A stretch of DNA of 64,000 nt from Telopea speciosissima (taxonomy: Eukaryota; Streptophyta; Magnoliopsida; Proteales; Proteaceae). Both the position numbers and the translations under genes were made by a program. Under the pieces are notes generated by a model. That model worked only from the letters and a program-made list of their open reading frames with translations, was not told where the DNA came from and ran no database searches. Positions 35,735-48,800 of this stretch are shown piece after piece. Numbering within the stretch: position 1 is the first letter of the stretch; each line of letters opens with the position of its first letter. The DNA is taken from NCBI RefSeq assembly GCF_018873765.1, contig NC_057916.1, positions 28,433,501 through 28,497,500 of the forward strand, given 5' to 3'.

Positions 35735-36908
35735 ATACAGAATAGTTTTAACTCCTAACTTGCTCTTCTCAATTCTAATTAAGTGTGTCTGGATTGTCAT
35801 CTTCTTGAATCATTGGTAATTAAATTACCATCCTGTGTCATTTAGGGCTGTTTGTAACTACCACTAACAAAATTGTGATGCTATACTATAAACCAGGGTA
35901 TTCTGATCATTTCACAAATTTAGAGACGCAATTTCTTGCGTTTTGGAGGGGGGGGGGGGGGGAGGTCTTTGGTACTTTGAAGTACCAAAGAAGGAATCCC
36001 TAATCCAATGACCCTTGACGAAAACGTAACGTTCACATTGGATTCCCTAGTTTTGTTCAAGATCGATCACTGATTTCACTAGATATGCAGACAGATTGAA
36101 GAGTGGATCTCCTAAGACAAGTTTTTTTTAGTGTTGAGTAAAGAAAAGCACAATTACAGGTTTACAACAATTTCTTTGGGGCAACTTATTTGATTCTGAT
36201 TTCAACCAAAAGAAAAGAAAAAAAAAAAAAAAAAACTTATTTGATTCTGATAACTTTGCGGCCAACTACAGTTATTCTGAGGTCCTTAAGACGAGGCTGA
36301 CAGATTGGATTCATACTCCATTATTTTTTTTATGTTGCTTCACCTGCAATGTATCAATTCAATGATTGAAGAGAATCAGATTTTATTCAATGTGACTTTA
36401 GTTATGACTGGGACCTTCAAATTTGGATGCTGTCATACCCTTAAAATGCATTTTTTTAGGTCTTGTTTAAAGCCTGTTTGACACCGAACTGGATGATAAG
36501 ATCAATGTGGTTTTTGTGTTTGAATCAAGAAATGATCACTTTCCCTGACAGAGAAATAGAGAAGAAATGGTTAGAAACAGAATAAAATTAAAATCTGAAA
36601 TAAGGGGTTAATACGCACCAGTTGAAACATTATTTTTAAGAGAATAGTAAATTTTTCCCATTATCTTCTGATGCATCTCACTAGTGTTGAGTAATACTAC
36701 ACTTGTTATCAACAACACATATTCACATATAAATGTTATTTAAACAAGATTAAAGGCAAGGGTTCCATGAGCAAGTGGTGCAGAGGAGCACACCAATGAG
36801 GTGCCACAGAATGACTTTGAACAAAGGATTGAGGGCATCAAAGTCATTTTATGTCTGTTAGTCTTGAAGAGACTTGATTATGTTTATTAGAAAATACACA
36901 TTTATATA
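35735..36908. other. Gene-free stretch with G and A runs
   Basis: A run of about fifteen G at 35948-35962 and an A run at about 36217-36235. The stretch 36770-36830 recurs in direct orientation at about 37645-37700, bracketing the foldback element. No gene. Confidence 0.45.
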
Positions 36909-37567
36909 AGAGATTTTCTTATTGGCATTCATCAATAAGTCAAATAATTTGTAATCTTACTTTTTAACCCTTTTAGTTTCACACATTTTCTTTTCGATGA
37001 AGATAAATTCTACCATTTTATTTGTATACGGAAAAAATGTGCAAGATAATGATATCTTTTGATAATAACAAATTGATAAGTTATTTTTAAATTAATTTGA
37101 AAATCTTTTTTGACTCTCGACTTAATTTGAAGAATAAGAAGGTGTCAAGTTCTAAATACACCTATAGAGGTGTCATTTGGACAATCTTTTTTTATAAAGA
37201 TGCATCTTTTAATAAAATAATGTCTAAACGACACCTCTAGAAGTGTATTTAGAACTTGCATTTTTATATAAAGGGATTGTCCAAATAACACCTCTATAGG
37301 TTTATGTAGAATTTGACACTTTCTTCTAATTGCTTCGTCTTATCTTCACAAGTTCTTTAAGTGGGGCTAAAAATGAGTTTTAAAAAATTATTTAAAGGCG
37401 ACGTATCATTATGTTATTATCAAAAGCTATCATTGTTTTACATATTTTTTGAGTACAAATGCGAAAGAATTTGTCTTATTGAAAAAAAAATGTGTTGTAC
37501 TAAAACGACAAAAAAATAAGATTGCAAATTATTGGACATCCTAAAGGTGTTTATAAGAAAATCCCTT
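36909..37567. mobile_element. Large foldback element with about 290-bp arms
   Basis: The left arm (36909-37188) and right arm (37273-37567) are imperfect inverted repeats along their whole length: AGATTTTCTTAT against ATAAGAAAATC, ATCTTTTGATAATAACA against TGTTATTATCAAAAGCT, and GAGGTGTCATTTGGACAATC against GATTGTCCAAATAACACCTC. The 84-bp centre holds a third copy of the arm-tip motif (ACACCTCTAGAAGTGTATTT). No open frame. A transcript would fold into a long hairpin. Confidence 0.75.
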
Positions 37568-38747
37568 TCATCCATACACATGCGTTTCGTATAAACAAAT
37601 CTTGGTGAAAAAAGTTCCCATATTAAAATGTGGAAGAGGGTTTTCTAAGCAAGTGGTATAGGGGGAGCGAATCAATGATGTGTGACAAAAACAATAATGT
37701 ACATAGGAGAGAGCAAGGTCATTTCATGTGAGGAGGAGAGGGATAGACACAGAAGTGTTAGTGTATCCTGCCTCAGCGGCTCAAAAAACATTTTTTTTCT
37801 TCTTCTTATTCTCATAATTTATTAAATTTCTGATGTGAGATTATTCTTTCTTGATGTTGGAATTTCAGAATGTAAATAGGAGAATAAATACTTATCGTAT
37901 ACCATAGACAAACCCAATCAACCATGTTAATTATAAACACCATATACGGTATCATGAGCCTGAAAACACAAGAAGATCCATAAAGAATTAGTGGGGCCGA
38001 GTTGTACCCCCACATGGTGCAAATCGGGTTCGAGTGAATTAGCCTTCAAGATAAAACAATCTTGTAGACTCATATAGTAGTTGTTGCAGTCACTTACTAG
38101 GCCACGTTGGAACAATTTAGAGTTGTGCTCAATCGGACATACAAAACAATGAATAGAGAAAACCGAAACAAACAGAGTCTGAAATTGTGTCTACAAAACA
38201 ATTAGAGAAATTGGTTAAACTTTCTTTCCCTATAAATAGGAGAAGAAGGGACACCACCAAATATTGTCTTTAAAAGACTTGCATAAATACCCGTCATTTC
38301 CTCAAAACATGTTTGTTGACTTTTTCAAACATGTCTTTCAATAGTCACACTTATTGGTCACTTAGGTGTCTATTTAGAAAAGACAAACAAATCTTTCACA
38401 AAAAAAAAACAAAAATTTTTTGAACAAATCTTTTGCAAAAAGAAAACAAAACCATCACTTTTAAACCATTTAAAATTCCAACAAAAGAAGAAACACAAAG
38501 CATTGCATGGATGAAAACGTATGATTAGAAACCATCAAATGCCTAATCTAATGTGATTAAGAGGATTAAACCTTGATCTTAATCACGAAAAAAAAAAAAA
38601 AAACTTCTACACTTATTTAACAAGTGAATTTGATAAAATAAGTTGCACATTATAGGTCATGTGCAACTTAGCAAGTTTTTTTTTTTTACCAAAAATAGAA
38701 AAGCAAGCTTTTATAGTTTTACTAAAAGCTCATAGAGCTCTGAAGGT
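37568..38747. other. Gene-free stretch
   Basis: No gene, no clear repeat border. A and T runs at about 38401-38409, 38586-38603 and 38677-38688. Confidence 0.4.
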
Positions 38748-38873
38748 CATGCTTGGCGTGTTGGTCAAGTATTCACTTGCTGAACGCTTAGTCATGGGTT
38801 CAAGTCCTGGAAACAGCCTCTCTGAAAATAGGGGTAAGGCTGCGGGAGCCTTGTGCACTGGGTACGGTGTTTC
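38748..38873 (+). mobile_element. Au-like SINE with internal deletion
   Basis: A-box-like TTGGCGTGTTGGTCAAG at 38753-38769, B box GGTTCAAGTC at 38798-38807, then GGAAACAGCCTCTC and GGTAAGGCTGCG, which joins directly to GGGAGCCTTGTGCACTGGG. The CATTATGACC block found in the other copies is missing. Target duplication not found. Confidence 0.8.
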
Positions 38874-39806
38874 TTGCAAAGTCAAATCCATCAAAAGTGC
38901 TTCTTTGTTACAATCCAAAAACCTATGGATTTATTAAAGGAAAAAATTTTTATATACGGAAATACCATGCATCAATAAATATTAATGGGATTTTCTTAGG
39001 AACAATTTCAACACTCCCTCTACTCAATTTTTTTTTTCCAACAAAACAACAAGAGAGAGAGAGAGAGAGAGGGTAATGGAAAACAAGGAGAAAGAGTCTC
39101 ATCAATCATCGTTTATGTAGGTGGCTTTTTTTTCTTAATATGTAGGAGAGAGAGAGAGAGAGAGAATCTATAGCCCATTCTAATTATTTTTCACTCCCAC
39201 GTTTGCTTATTAATGAGAATTTGAACCTTGGCCAAGAGTATATTTAAACCTTACATCCCCCATCACTCATCCCATCCATGGTTCGAGGATTCAAATTAGA
39301 TTGCCGGCCTATTTGAATCGGCCAATTCATACTTAATTTTTAAGGTTTAGGCAATTTCTAGCTGAATCAGAATCAGAATTTATGAATTCCGCTTACTTGA
39401 ACCATGGTCCTTTCCCCACTTTCGTGCCATCCTAGCAAGTGGAGAGACAACCTCTCTTTTCTAAAAATATAAGAAAGAGAAAATACTTTGAGCTGTTGGG
39501 ACAGGGTATGCTAACAATTCGATGTCTATCTCTCTCCTCAAATGAAATAACTTGTCTTCCCTACTATATATGATTATATTTGATCGCAGTTCATTGATGC
39601 ACTCTCCTATGCCACTTGCTCAGCGATCATGTTGAAACTTGAGCCAGAAAGTAGATGTTGGCTCTAGAGCAGATCGGTTAGATGGGAGCGGTCCGACCGT
39701 TCGTGTTGGTCGTACCTTTGAACCACTTTATCCGGATAAAGTGAAAACAACGACAATTGTCAATTAGTTGTCGTTCCCATTTCCCATCTCTACTCGGCTG
39801 CTCCCA
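38874..39806. promoter_or_regulatory. Upstream region of the thylakoid-lumen protein gene
   Basis: Contains (AG)n tracts at 39053-39071 and 39146-39164 and no open frame of note. The promoter of the gene starting at 39807 must lie here, but no TATA box or element can be assigned with confidence. Confidence 0.35.
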
Positions 39807-42800
39807 ATGGCAATTCTGAGCGTCTCGCCCTTCACCTCTACACCGAAGCCATTATCGTCGCCTCCCTCTGTTAAACCTCAGCTCTCAAGAGCAAGATATC
39901 CATTTTCCTGTCAACGTTCCTTCTCGAGCTATCCTACTCAGAGGGAACACTTTCCCGTAAGTGATGAATTCCTTCGACCCTTAATCACTTCTATCCTTCT
40001 TTTCTGTTACTTTCTCTCTCAATTCTCAAACCATCCTTCATCCGTCTTTCAAATTTTTTTTTTCCTTGTTCCATATTTCAACAGGGTCTGAAGAAACTCG
40101 AATCTCCTGCGAACATGTTCTCTTCTATTGGAGAATCATTATCTAGAGCTGGCTTGCTAGCTATTCTATCTGCTTCTCTAGTTCTCGTTGATCCCGCTCT
40201 TGCTTTTAAGGTAATTGTTACATCTCTTCTATTTACTTTTGATGCTCGATTGAAATTACAACAAATCCACCTTAAGTTGTTTACCAGTCCAATTCACGTT
40301 CTAGGTGCCTTGTCTTACCATTTCAATGCCGAGCCCCTCATTATCTTATCGCTTCTACCTTTACTTTTCTCTCCTATTTTAAAGGAAAATTTAGTAAAAT
40401 TTTGATTTTGATTCTGTCTCTGACAATGTCGAAGGGAGGAGGTCCATACGGTTCTGAAGTTACAAGGGGTCAGGACCTGACAGGGAAGGATTTTAGTGGA
40501 AAGACTTTGATCAAGCAAGATTTTAAAACGGTAAGCATAGCAAGAATTGATTATCTTTTGCTGCAATCTTGTAACTCTCGTGGTATCCTTCTTGAATCTA
40601 GAGAAGGATTCCGGTCAATCTCCGGTGAACCCAATAACCCTGTCTTTTTTCCAAGAAAATTACCCACCCCGATGAAAGTCCCTCTAACTTTGGTCGGTTA
40701 GTGACATTCAGTGTCTGTTTTACTTGGTTCCAGTCTATACTCCGACAAGCCAATTTTAAGGGTGCAAAGTTGCTAGGTGCGAGCTTCTTTGATGCTGATT
40801 TAACAGGTTTCTTCTCTTATCCTACATTCCTATCACTTGTTGGATATGGATTTTGGAGTACTTAACTATTTATTCCCTATACTTAGCAATTTGTAGATAT
40901 TTCATAATGCTGGAAAGAAAATTCGCACATTTTAGAACGCAAAGTAATTGCAACATCAACAAATTAAAGCCTCATATATACTGGAGCTGTGGAAGCACAG
41001 GACATGGCAGATAATTTCTGTGTGTCCAGTAACCTAAGCCTGAATTGACTGTTACCTCAACTGAACTGAATGAACCGAAAGGGGCTGCTGCTGGGTCAAT
41101 ACAAGGACTGTGTTTTGTACTGCAGGAAGGAAAAGGATAAGAACACCCTTAAAAAGATAGTAGGAAGGTGCAGGAAAACCGAAACAGAGATATGAATCAT
41201 AAATATTCAAGATCCTTTAGCGGGGTCATTTTATTAATCAGAACCCAGCACAGGCACACCGACTGGAAACAAACCAAGCAGAAACACAATCTGCCCACAC
41301 CAAACCCAGCCTGATATGGAAGGTCTGTCAGCCATTTAGCCTGTTATCACCATCCCTGTTTCTGTTTTCTAGACACATTTTATTGCTTGATATCTTGAAA
41401 TATAAAACATGGGCCTTTCTAGTCCTTCCGTATGTTTTGTTTATAAATCATTGGTTCAAAATGGTTGAGGGAACCTTTTACTAACTGCATATCAAGAAGG
41501 AAAGGTTTTCCTGGTATTTAGTTATTTATTTATTTGCTAAAAAGGAAAGCGACAAATATTATATAAAATCAGAAGACAAGGTGTATGATTGGATGTCAAG
41601 GCATACCTTGGGAATAACGGTACCCCCACACCCCCCCTCAAAAAACAAAATTTTTTTTTTTCAAAATTAAACCACCTTCGGCACTGTTATCAGCAGTTAA
41701 TCTTGCAGTTTTTAACAAACCTGAGATCTTGGACAAGACAAGGCACCCGACTCTAGGTCATGTGAAACTGATGTAGGTAACCTGGAACTGCATTCAAGTT
41801 TGCTAGATGATCAGCAACAGTGTGTCCCTTTCCAATTGCAAGACTAAATATTTACTGACATTCATCCGTCTCTGATTGAACTTCCATGGGAATGACTTAG
41901 TTTTAATTATTGAGACTAGAGACTTTGAGTTAGTCTCAAATCACAGTCACAGATTGTCCATTTCCTTCTTTGAGCTATCTCAGCAGCTTTTAGAAAAGCT
42001 TGCAACCTCTGCAGAGTTATTTGCCCCAATATATTGTAAAAGAACATTGAGACCTTCCATACTGTTTCTGAATATTCCCCCGATGTCCGATTCACTTCGG
42101 TTACCCTTTGAAGTTGCATCAGTATTTATCTTGGTCCAATTGGTTTACGAAGGTTGCCACATTAATTCAAGAGTTCTTGGAGCTTTTGGAATTTGGGCAC
42201 CAATACCGAGCCTAGAGAATATCTTATTTTCATGTGGTAGCTTTGTGATATTGTTCCTAGATATTGAACCAATGCTGTGCAGCACATTACACACTTTCTT
42301 CGAAAGAATACTTGATGAGCTCTTCTGGTAATCACATACTTCGTTCTTATGCTCACACCATAATTCATGAAGAGTAATAGAAAATGCACCTCGCCACAAT
42401 ATCTCCAAGCCTCCATGAAATTTCTTGGTCCATATTGTTGAAATGTTCATGCAAAATGTTGCCTATTTACTTTGTATCTACTCCAATATCTCTCTCTAAG
42501 TCAATCTGCTTATGTGTGTGCGTGAAAGAATAGGGGGATTCAGGTAAGTGATTCAGTGGTTGGATTCTGTATTTCTTAGGTTTTAATCAATTATTCTTCA
42601 AGGGCGAAGGCGTGGGGAAAGGCTTTTTATCAGTATAGGTGATGGGGGTTTCAGGATGAAGATGGCAATGATCTATCCCCCCGGGAATTGGAGCATCAGA
42701 CCATTTGAATCTCTTTACCTGAGTCCTAGGGTTGGCCGCTCCCAAGAGGTGTAGAATCAGAAATTGGATGGAATAGTTAGTGGACGTGATAGCCATTTAA

Positions 42801-45800
42801 AACCTTAGGTTGAAAATACTATATGAAATACCAATTTGGTATGCTTAATGAATGCGAAGGTTAAGGGATATTTGGTGTAGGGTTTGATGACATTCTGCTT
42901 TCAGAGAGAGAGTTTTTTCTTTTTGAGGGGGGGGGGGGGAGGGGAAGCTGAGTGAGAACTCTATTATATATCATTGCTACCAAAATATTAGATGGCCAGT
43001 TTTTGAGTATATAGTTATTGATTAAACTTTCATTTATTGGGTTTCAATATCAGATACCTTGATCTATGTTGGACATCAACATACATATTTGTGTTATTGG
43101 CATGTATAATATGTCGAATCCAGAGGGTCTCTTATTCAGGATTGGCCACATAATCTTTTGTTCTTATTTTTCTGTTATAATCTAGTTTGATCATGTGGAT
43201 ATCGCTGCAACCCTTTTTGTTCATGTGATTTTCTTTGGTTCAATTCTGCATTCAGGAGCTGATCTTTCTGATGCTGATCTCAGAGGTGTGGACTTCTCAT
43301 TGGCAAATGTAACAAAGGTGATTTTTACCTAATTTTTAAGTCCCATTTAACATCTCTTATTCCTTACAACATTCAGATTATGCCGTGTCTTGTCTAGACC
43401 CTTGGTTCTTTGTTCTACAAAGAATTTTGTATGATATGAATCCCCTTATAAAGAGATATTTAGCTTTCCATGTGTCCAAAACTAGGATCTGGGTATTCAT
43501 TGTTTCATTCCTAGATACTCTATTGCAAACTTGAACTAGATAAAAAATAAAGGACCATCAATAATACAAATAACTATGAGAAGGTGTAAAGTGAACAACC
43601 TTAATTGAAAATATTTGGGTCTTATACGCAACTCAACTAAGCTTTTTAACAACTAAATTGGATTGGTTTGCTTATACTTCTCGTAGTTCATAACTCTATA
43701 GTATAGACATATCAGATGGTTTATATGATACCGAAGAACTTGTAAAATCCTTTTGAATTTTGTGAGGATTATTTTCTCTTTATTTTTTTGGGGAGCGGGC
43801 GGGGGGTGGGGAGGGGGAGAGTGTTAGAGTTGTTAGTAGATATGTAACAGGGGTAGTTTGGGAACTAGACTGTGGACTAGTTGCCTTATTATGTATTTTA
43901 TCTTATTTGTCTCTTTTTACCTTTTACCTCCCTAGGGAGATGGATGTAATAAGTTATTAGTTCTATTCAAGTAATATAGAGTGTGGAGAAGTCTCTCCTA
44001 CACATACACATTCAACCGAAATACTCTCTCTTGTTTCTCCTTGTCTCCTTCTTCCTCTCATCCCTTCTCCTTCCTCTCATCTTGTTCTCCTCTTCTAACT
44101 AAACCTAAAATCTAACTTGGTATCAGAGCTAAGGGTTTGAGAGTCGTATCCATCCTCCTTGTTCCTCATTTTTTCCTCTCTTTGGAATCCGAGAAGATAA
44201 GGGATTCCAAGGAAGAGGCTCTTATGTAAACTGCTTGTGAAGGAGTCTGAAATATGTTCTTTTCAACCTATTCAAGTGATTGATGCTGCTTCTTGAGCTA
44301 CATTGAAGCCCTTATGAAGTTTTAGAGCTCACCCAGCCTCATCTAGGTTTTCTGCCAGGTTCCTGCTGCAGGCCTTGTATCTCCTTCTCTCGGGCTGTGT
44401 TTGGATCATGGAGTAGCTCTTTAAGATCGTATCTGAGTCCTACACAACCTGCTTCAATGGTGGATGAAGTTATTTGAGCAGCTCTGAAGTTTCTATGGAG
44501 TTTTGAAGACAACCAAGACTCAGCTAGGGCTTCCGCCAGTTCTCTATTGCAGTCCTTGTTTTGCCTGCATTTCAGCAAGTATTTGGACCATGGAGCAGCC
44601 CACTGAGATCGTTTTTGGGTCTTCTTCATGCCTCTTGTGTCCCCTCTTGCTGGTTGCTGAGTTCTTTTGAGCATAGCTCAGTTTTGTGAACATCTGTTCT
44701 GCCCAGGTAAAACAGAGACTGCTGCTAGTTGCTTGTGCTTTGCTTTTTTGTGTAATATGGACTTTCTTCTTGCTTGTGGGATGATTATGGACATGTCTAG
44801 TTGAGGTCTTGAGTGGATTCCCCTTCTTGGACAGTGTTAGGGTGAAGTTCTGCCCATTTTTCTCTGGTTCCTCCTTGCTGGAATTCCAGTTTGGTGTTGG
44901 ACTTTTCTATTTTTGGGTTGAGTGTGTACTCCCCAACTGCTGTTTGCTCTCTGTTTTATGGTCAAGTGTTTCTTCCCATATAAGATGGCTGATACACCTA
45001 CCTCTGAGCTTGGTTCGGCTACTTCACAGCCCCCTCCCACATCTCCTCCAGTTGTTTATGAGAGCACACCTACACAGATCTCCTTTGCGAAGCTTGATGG
45101 TACCAACTATTTGGACTGGTCACACTCTGTGAGGCTTTCACTGAAAAGCAAACGGAAACTGGGGTACATTATAGGCACTATTACAGCTCCAGAGCCTGGT
45201 TCACCTACCTATGACCAATGGGAGGCCGACAATTCTACAGTCATGACATGGCTGATCTTCTCTATGACTCCTGAGATTGGATGAAGGTTTATAAGAAAGG
45301 AGATTGCCAAGGCAATCTGGGATAGTGTTTCACAGACTTTTGATAGAGTGGGTGACTCTGCCAAGGTCTATCAGCTCCACCAAAAGATTAACTCCATGAG
45401 GCAGGGTGATAGGACCATTTCTGAGTACTACAATGCCTTTCTTGGCCTTTTGGAAGAATATGACCACTACAGGGATCTCCACTTGAAGGACCTAGAGGAT
45501 GAGGCTAAGGTATATCAAACTCTTGAAAAGGAGCGTGTCTTCACTTTACTTGGTGGCCTGAACCCTGACTATGAGCCCATCAGGCTTCAGATCTTAGGCC
45601 GGTCTCCCTTTCCATCTCTTAGTGAGGTCTGTAGTTACTTACAAAGTGAGGAGACTCGGCGTGTTGCTATGGAGCCAGCTTCAGTATCCTCTCTTGAGAG
45701 GTCAACCCTCAACTCCAGTTCTTCTAGAGACACCCGCGGAGGTGGTAGAGGATTGGGGCCTACCCGAGAGGTAGCCAATACAGTGGAGACCGTTGGTGCC

Positions 45801-48800
45801 AGTGGAGTTGTTCGGGACCGGTTTAAATGTGATCATTGTGGGAGAATTGGACACACTAAAGATAGGTGTTGGTCTCTTCATGGTCGTCCTCCTGGCACAC
45901 GTGGTCGTGGTGGCCGTAGAGGGGGAGCTCGAGCTCACTCTGTGATGACTGAGGCAGATGCTATACAAGATGACTCTACCTTTATGGAAACAGTGGTTCG
46001 CCGGGTCATGTCACAACTTAGCACATCCTCTACACCTTCTGTAGCCAGCTCCTCATCATCCTTACAGGTCTCTACTTCAGCCTCTACTGCAGCCCAGTCT
46101 TGGGTCATTGATTCTGGTGCCACTGACCATATGACTAGTACGTCCCATAATTATGATTCCTATACCATTTGCTCTGGTAAGGATAAGGTTAGGATAGCTG
46201 ATGGCTCCCTATCCTCCATATCTGGTAAGGGTAGTATTCCTGTCACCTCATCTATTTCTCTTACTTCAGTTCTTCATGTTCCTAACCTTATAGTTAACCT
46301 TTTATCTATGAGTCACTTGACAAAATCTTTGAATTGCTGCGTCACATTTTTCCCTTCTCACTGTCTTTTTCAGGATTTGGTGACAAAGAGGATTATTGGT
46401 AGTGGACGTGAAGAGCAAGGCCTTTATCTTTTTGACCTTTTTTTGCCCACAACTCAGTCTTATGTGTGTGGCCGTACTGATAGTAGTTTTGTGGAGTCTG
46501 TTATGTTATGGCATCGTCGTCTTGGCCATCCATCTTTTGTTGTAATGAGGAAACAGTTGCCCCACTTATTTTCTTCTGTTGTTTCTTCTCATGTTTTTCA
46601 ATGTGAACCATGTATGTTTGCTAAACATTGTCGTTAGAACTACTGCTCCTTTTCATATTGTGCACACTGATGTTTGGGGACCTTCCTCTACTACTTCTTT
46701 ATATGGCTATCGTTACTTTGTGTCCTTTGTTGATGATTTTTCTCGTGCTACTTGGACTGTTCTTATGAAGCATAAAAGTGATGTTTGTGATGCATTTAAA
46801 ACCTTTTATCAGATGATTCTTACTCAGTTTGACACTCGGATCAAAATTGTTCGATCTAATAAAGGGGGGGAATACATGTTTGGTGGCCTCCAAACCTTAT
46901 TTACTGATAATGGCATTCTCCATCAGCTAGCGTATGTTGACACCCCCCAACAAAATGGGGTTGCTGAGAGGAAGAATCGCCATTTATTGGAAATCACCCG
47001 TAGTCTCTTGTTTGGCATGCATGTCCCCAAGACCTTTTGGTCTACTGCTCTCCTCACTGCCTCCTTTCTCATCAATCGCATGCCTACCAAACTTCTTGCT
47101 TTCAAATTTCCCTTGGACATCTTATCTCCCAAGGCTTCTGCTTTCTCTCTTCCTCCTAAAGTCTTTGGGTGTGTTTGTTATGTGCATGTAAACAAATCTG
47201 CACGTACTAAACTTGATCCCAAAGCCCTCAAGTGTTTCTTCCTTGGGTACTCTTGTACTACCAAGGGTTACAAGTGTTATCATCCTTCTTCTCGTCAGTG
47301 TCTTATTTCCAAGGATGTCACCTTCCTTGAATCTGTTTCTTTCTTTGCCCCTTCTCAGCATCCTCTTCAGGGTGAGAATTGTGGAAGTGAACGGGTTGCT
47401 GATTTCCTTCATCCTCTACCAATCTCTCCCTTTACACTTGACATTGGAAAGCACAGGGCTGTGGATGTGAATGTGAATACAGATTTAGTTGTTGATAGTG
47501 GCACTGATAAGGAGAAGGATTACCACATTACCTACAAGAGAGGTGAAGGCTTGCATAATGAAGGAAAGAAGACCTACCAAGAGTCCTCTTTGGATCCAGA
47601 TCCACATCCTGAGGCCCATCCTTCTCAGTCAGGTGACATCCCTTCTCCTCCATGTGATTTAGACCTTCCTATTGCTATTAGCAAGGGGAAAAGAGCTTGT
47701 ACTAATCCTATAGCCCAGTTTGTTTCCTATCATGCTCTTTCTCCTACAAGTATTGCCTTTATTATTGTTCTCTCTACAGCTTCTATTTCCAGGAATGTCA
47801 ATGATGCTATGCTTGACCTAAAGTGGAGACAAGCTATGTCTGAGGAGATGATGGCTCTTGAGAAGAATGATACTTAGCAGTTGGTGGATCTTCCTAAGGG
47901 ACGTGTCCCAGTTGGATGCAGATGGGTCTATACAATCAAGTACAAATCTGATGGTACTGTGGAGAGATACAAGGCAAGGTTGGTTGCCAAGGGGTACAGT
48001 CAAGTCTATGGGATTGACTATCAAGAGACATTCGCTCCTGTGGCTAAGCATAACTCTATAAGAGTTCTTTTATCACTGGCTGCCAACAAAGATTGGCCAT
48101 TATATCAATTAGATGTGAAGAATGCCTTTCTCCATGGTGACTTGGAAGAGAAAGTGTACATGCAACCCCCACCAGGCTTCAAGATGCCTTCAGCTGAAGG
48201 AAAAGTGTGCCTCCTCAAGAAGGCACTATATGGTCTCAAACAATCACCAAAGGCATGGTTTGAACGCTTTCGGCAAGCTATTCTGAAGAATGGATATTCT
48301 TAAAGCCAAGCTGATCACACTCTCTTTACTAAGCAGGGCAATGGTACCATCACTGCCCTTATTGTCTATGTTGATGATATTGTGGTCACAGGAGATGATA
48401 TAACTGAGATAGGTACACTGAAAAGATACTTGGCACAACAGTTTGAAATCAAAGATCTGGGCCCCTTGAAGTACTTCTTAGGAATTGAAGTATCAAGGAC
48501 CAAGAAAGGAATCAACATATGTCAACGGAAGTTTGTTCTTGATTTATTGACAGAGACAGGGATGTTGGGCTGCAAACCAACAAATTCTCCCATTGAGCAG
48601 AATCACAAACTAGGAGAAGATTGTGGTCCTCCACTTGTTGATGCGGGAAAGTACCAAAGGCTGGTTGGGAAGCTTATCTATCTTGCTATGACACGCTCAG
48701 ATATCTCCTATGCAGTGGGAGTGGTGAGCCAATTCATGCAAGCTCCTAAGAGTGGCCACTTGGATGCCATGTATCGCATTCTTGGGTATTTGAAGTCTTC

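Noticed and set aside
42587..42796. 69-residue minus-strand ORF in intron 4
   Set aside because: It shows no LINE motif, is short, and lies in intronic sequence of the lumen-protein gene.
44339..44674. 111-residue minus-strand ORF in the copia leader
   Set aside because: It runs antisense through the untranslated leader duplication and shows no protein family pattern.
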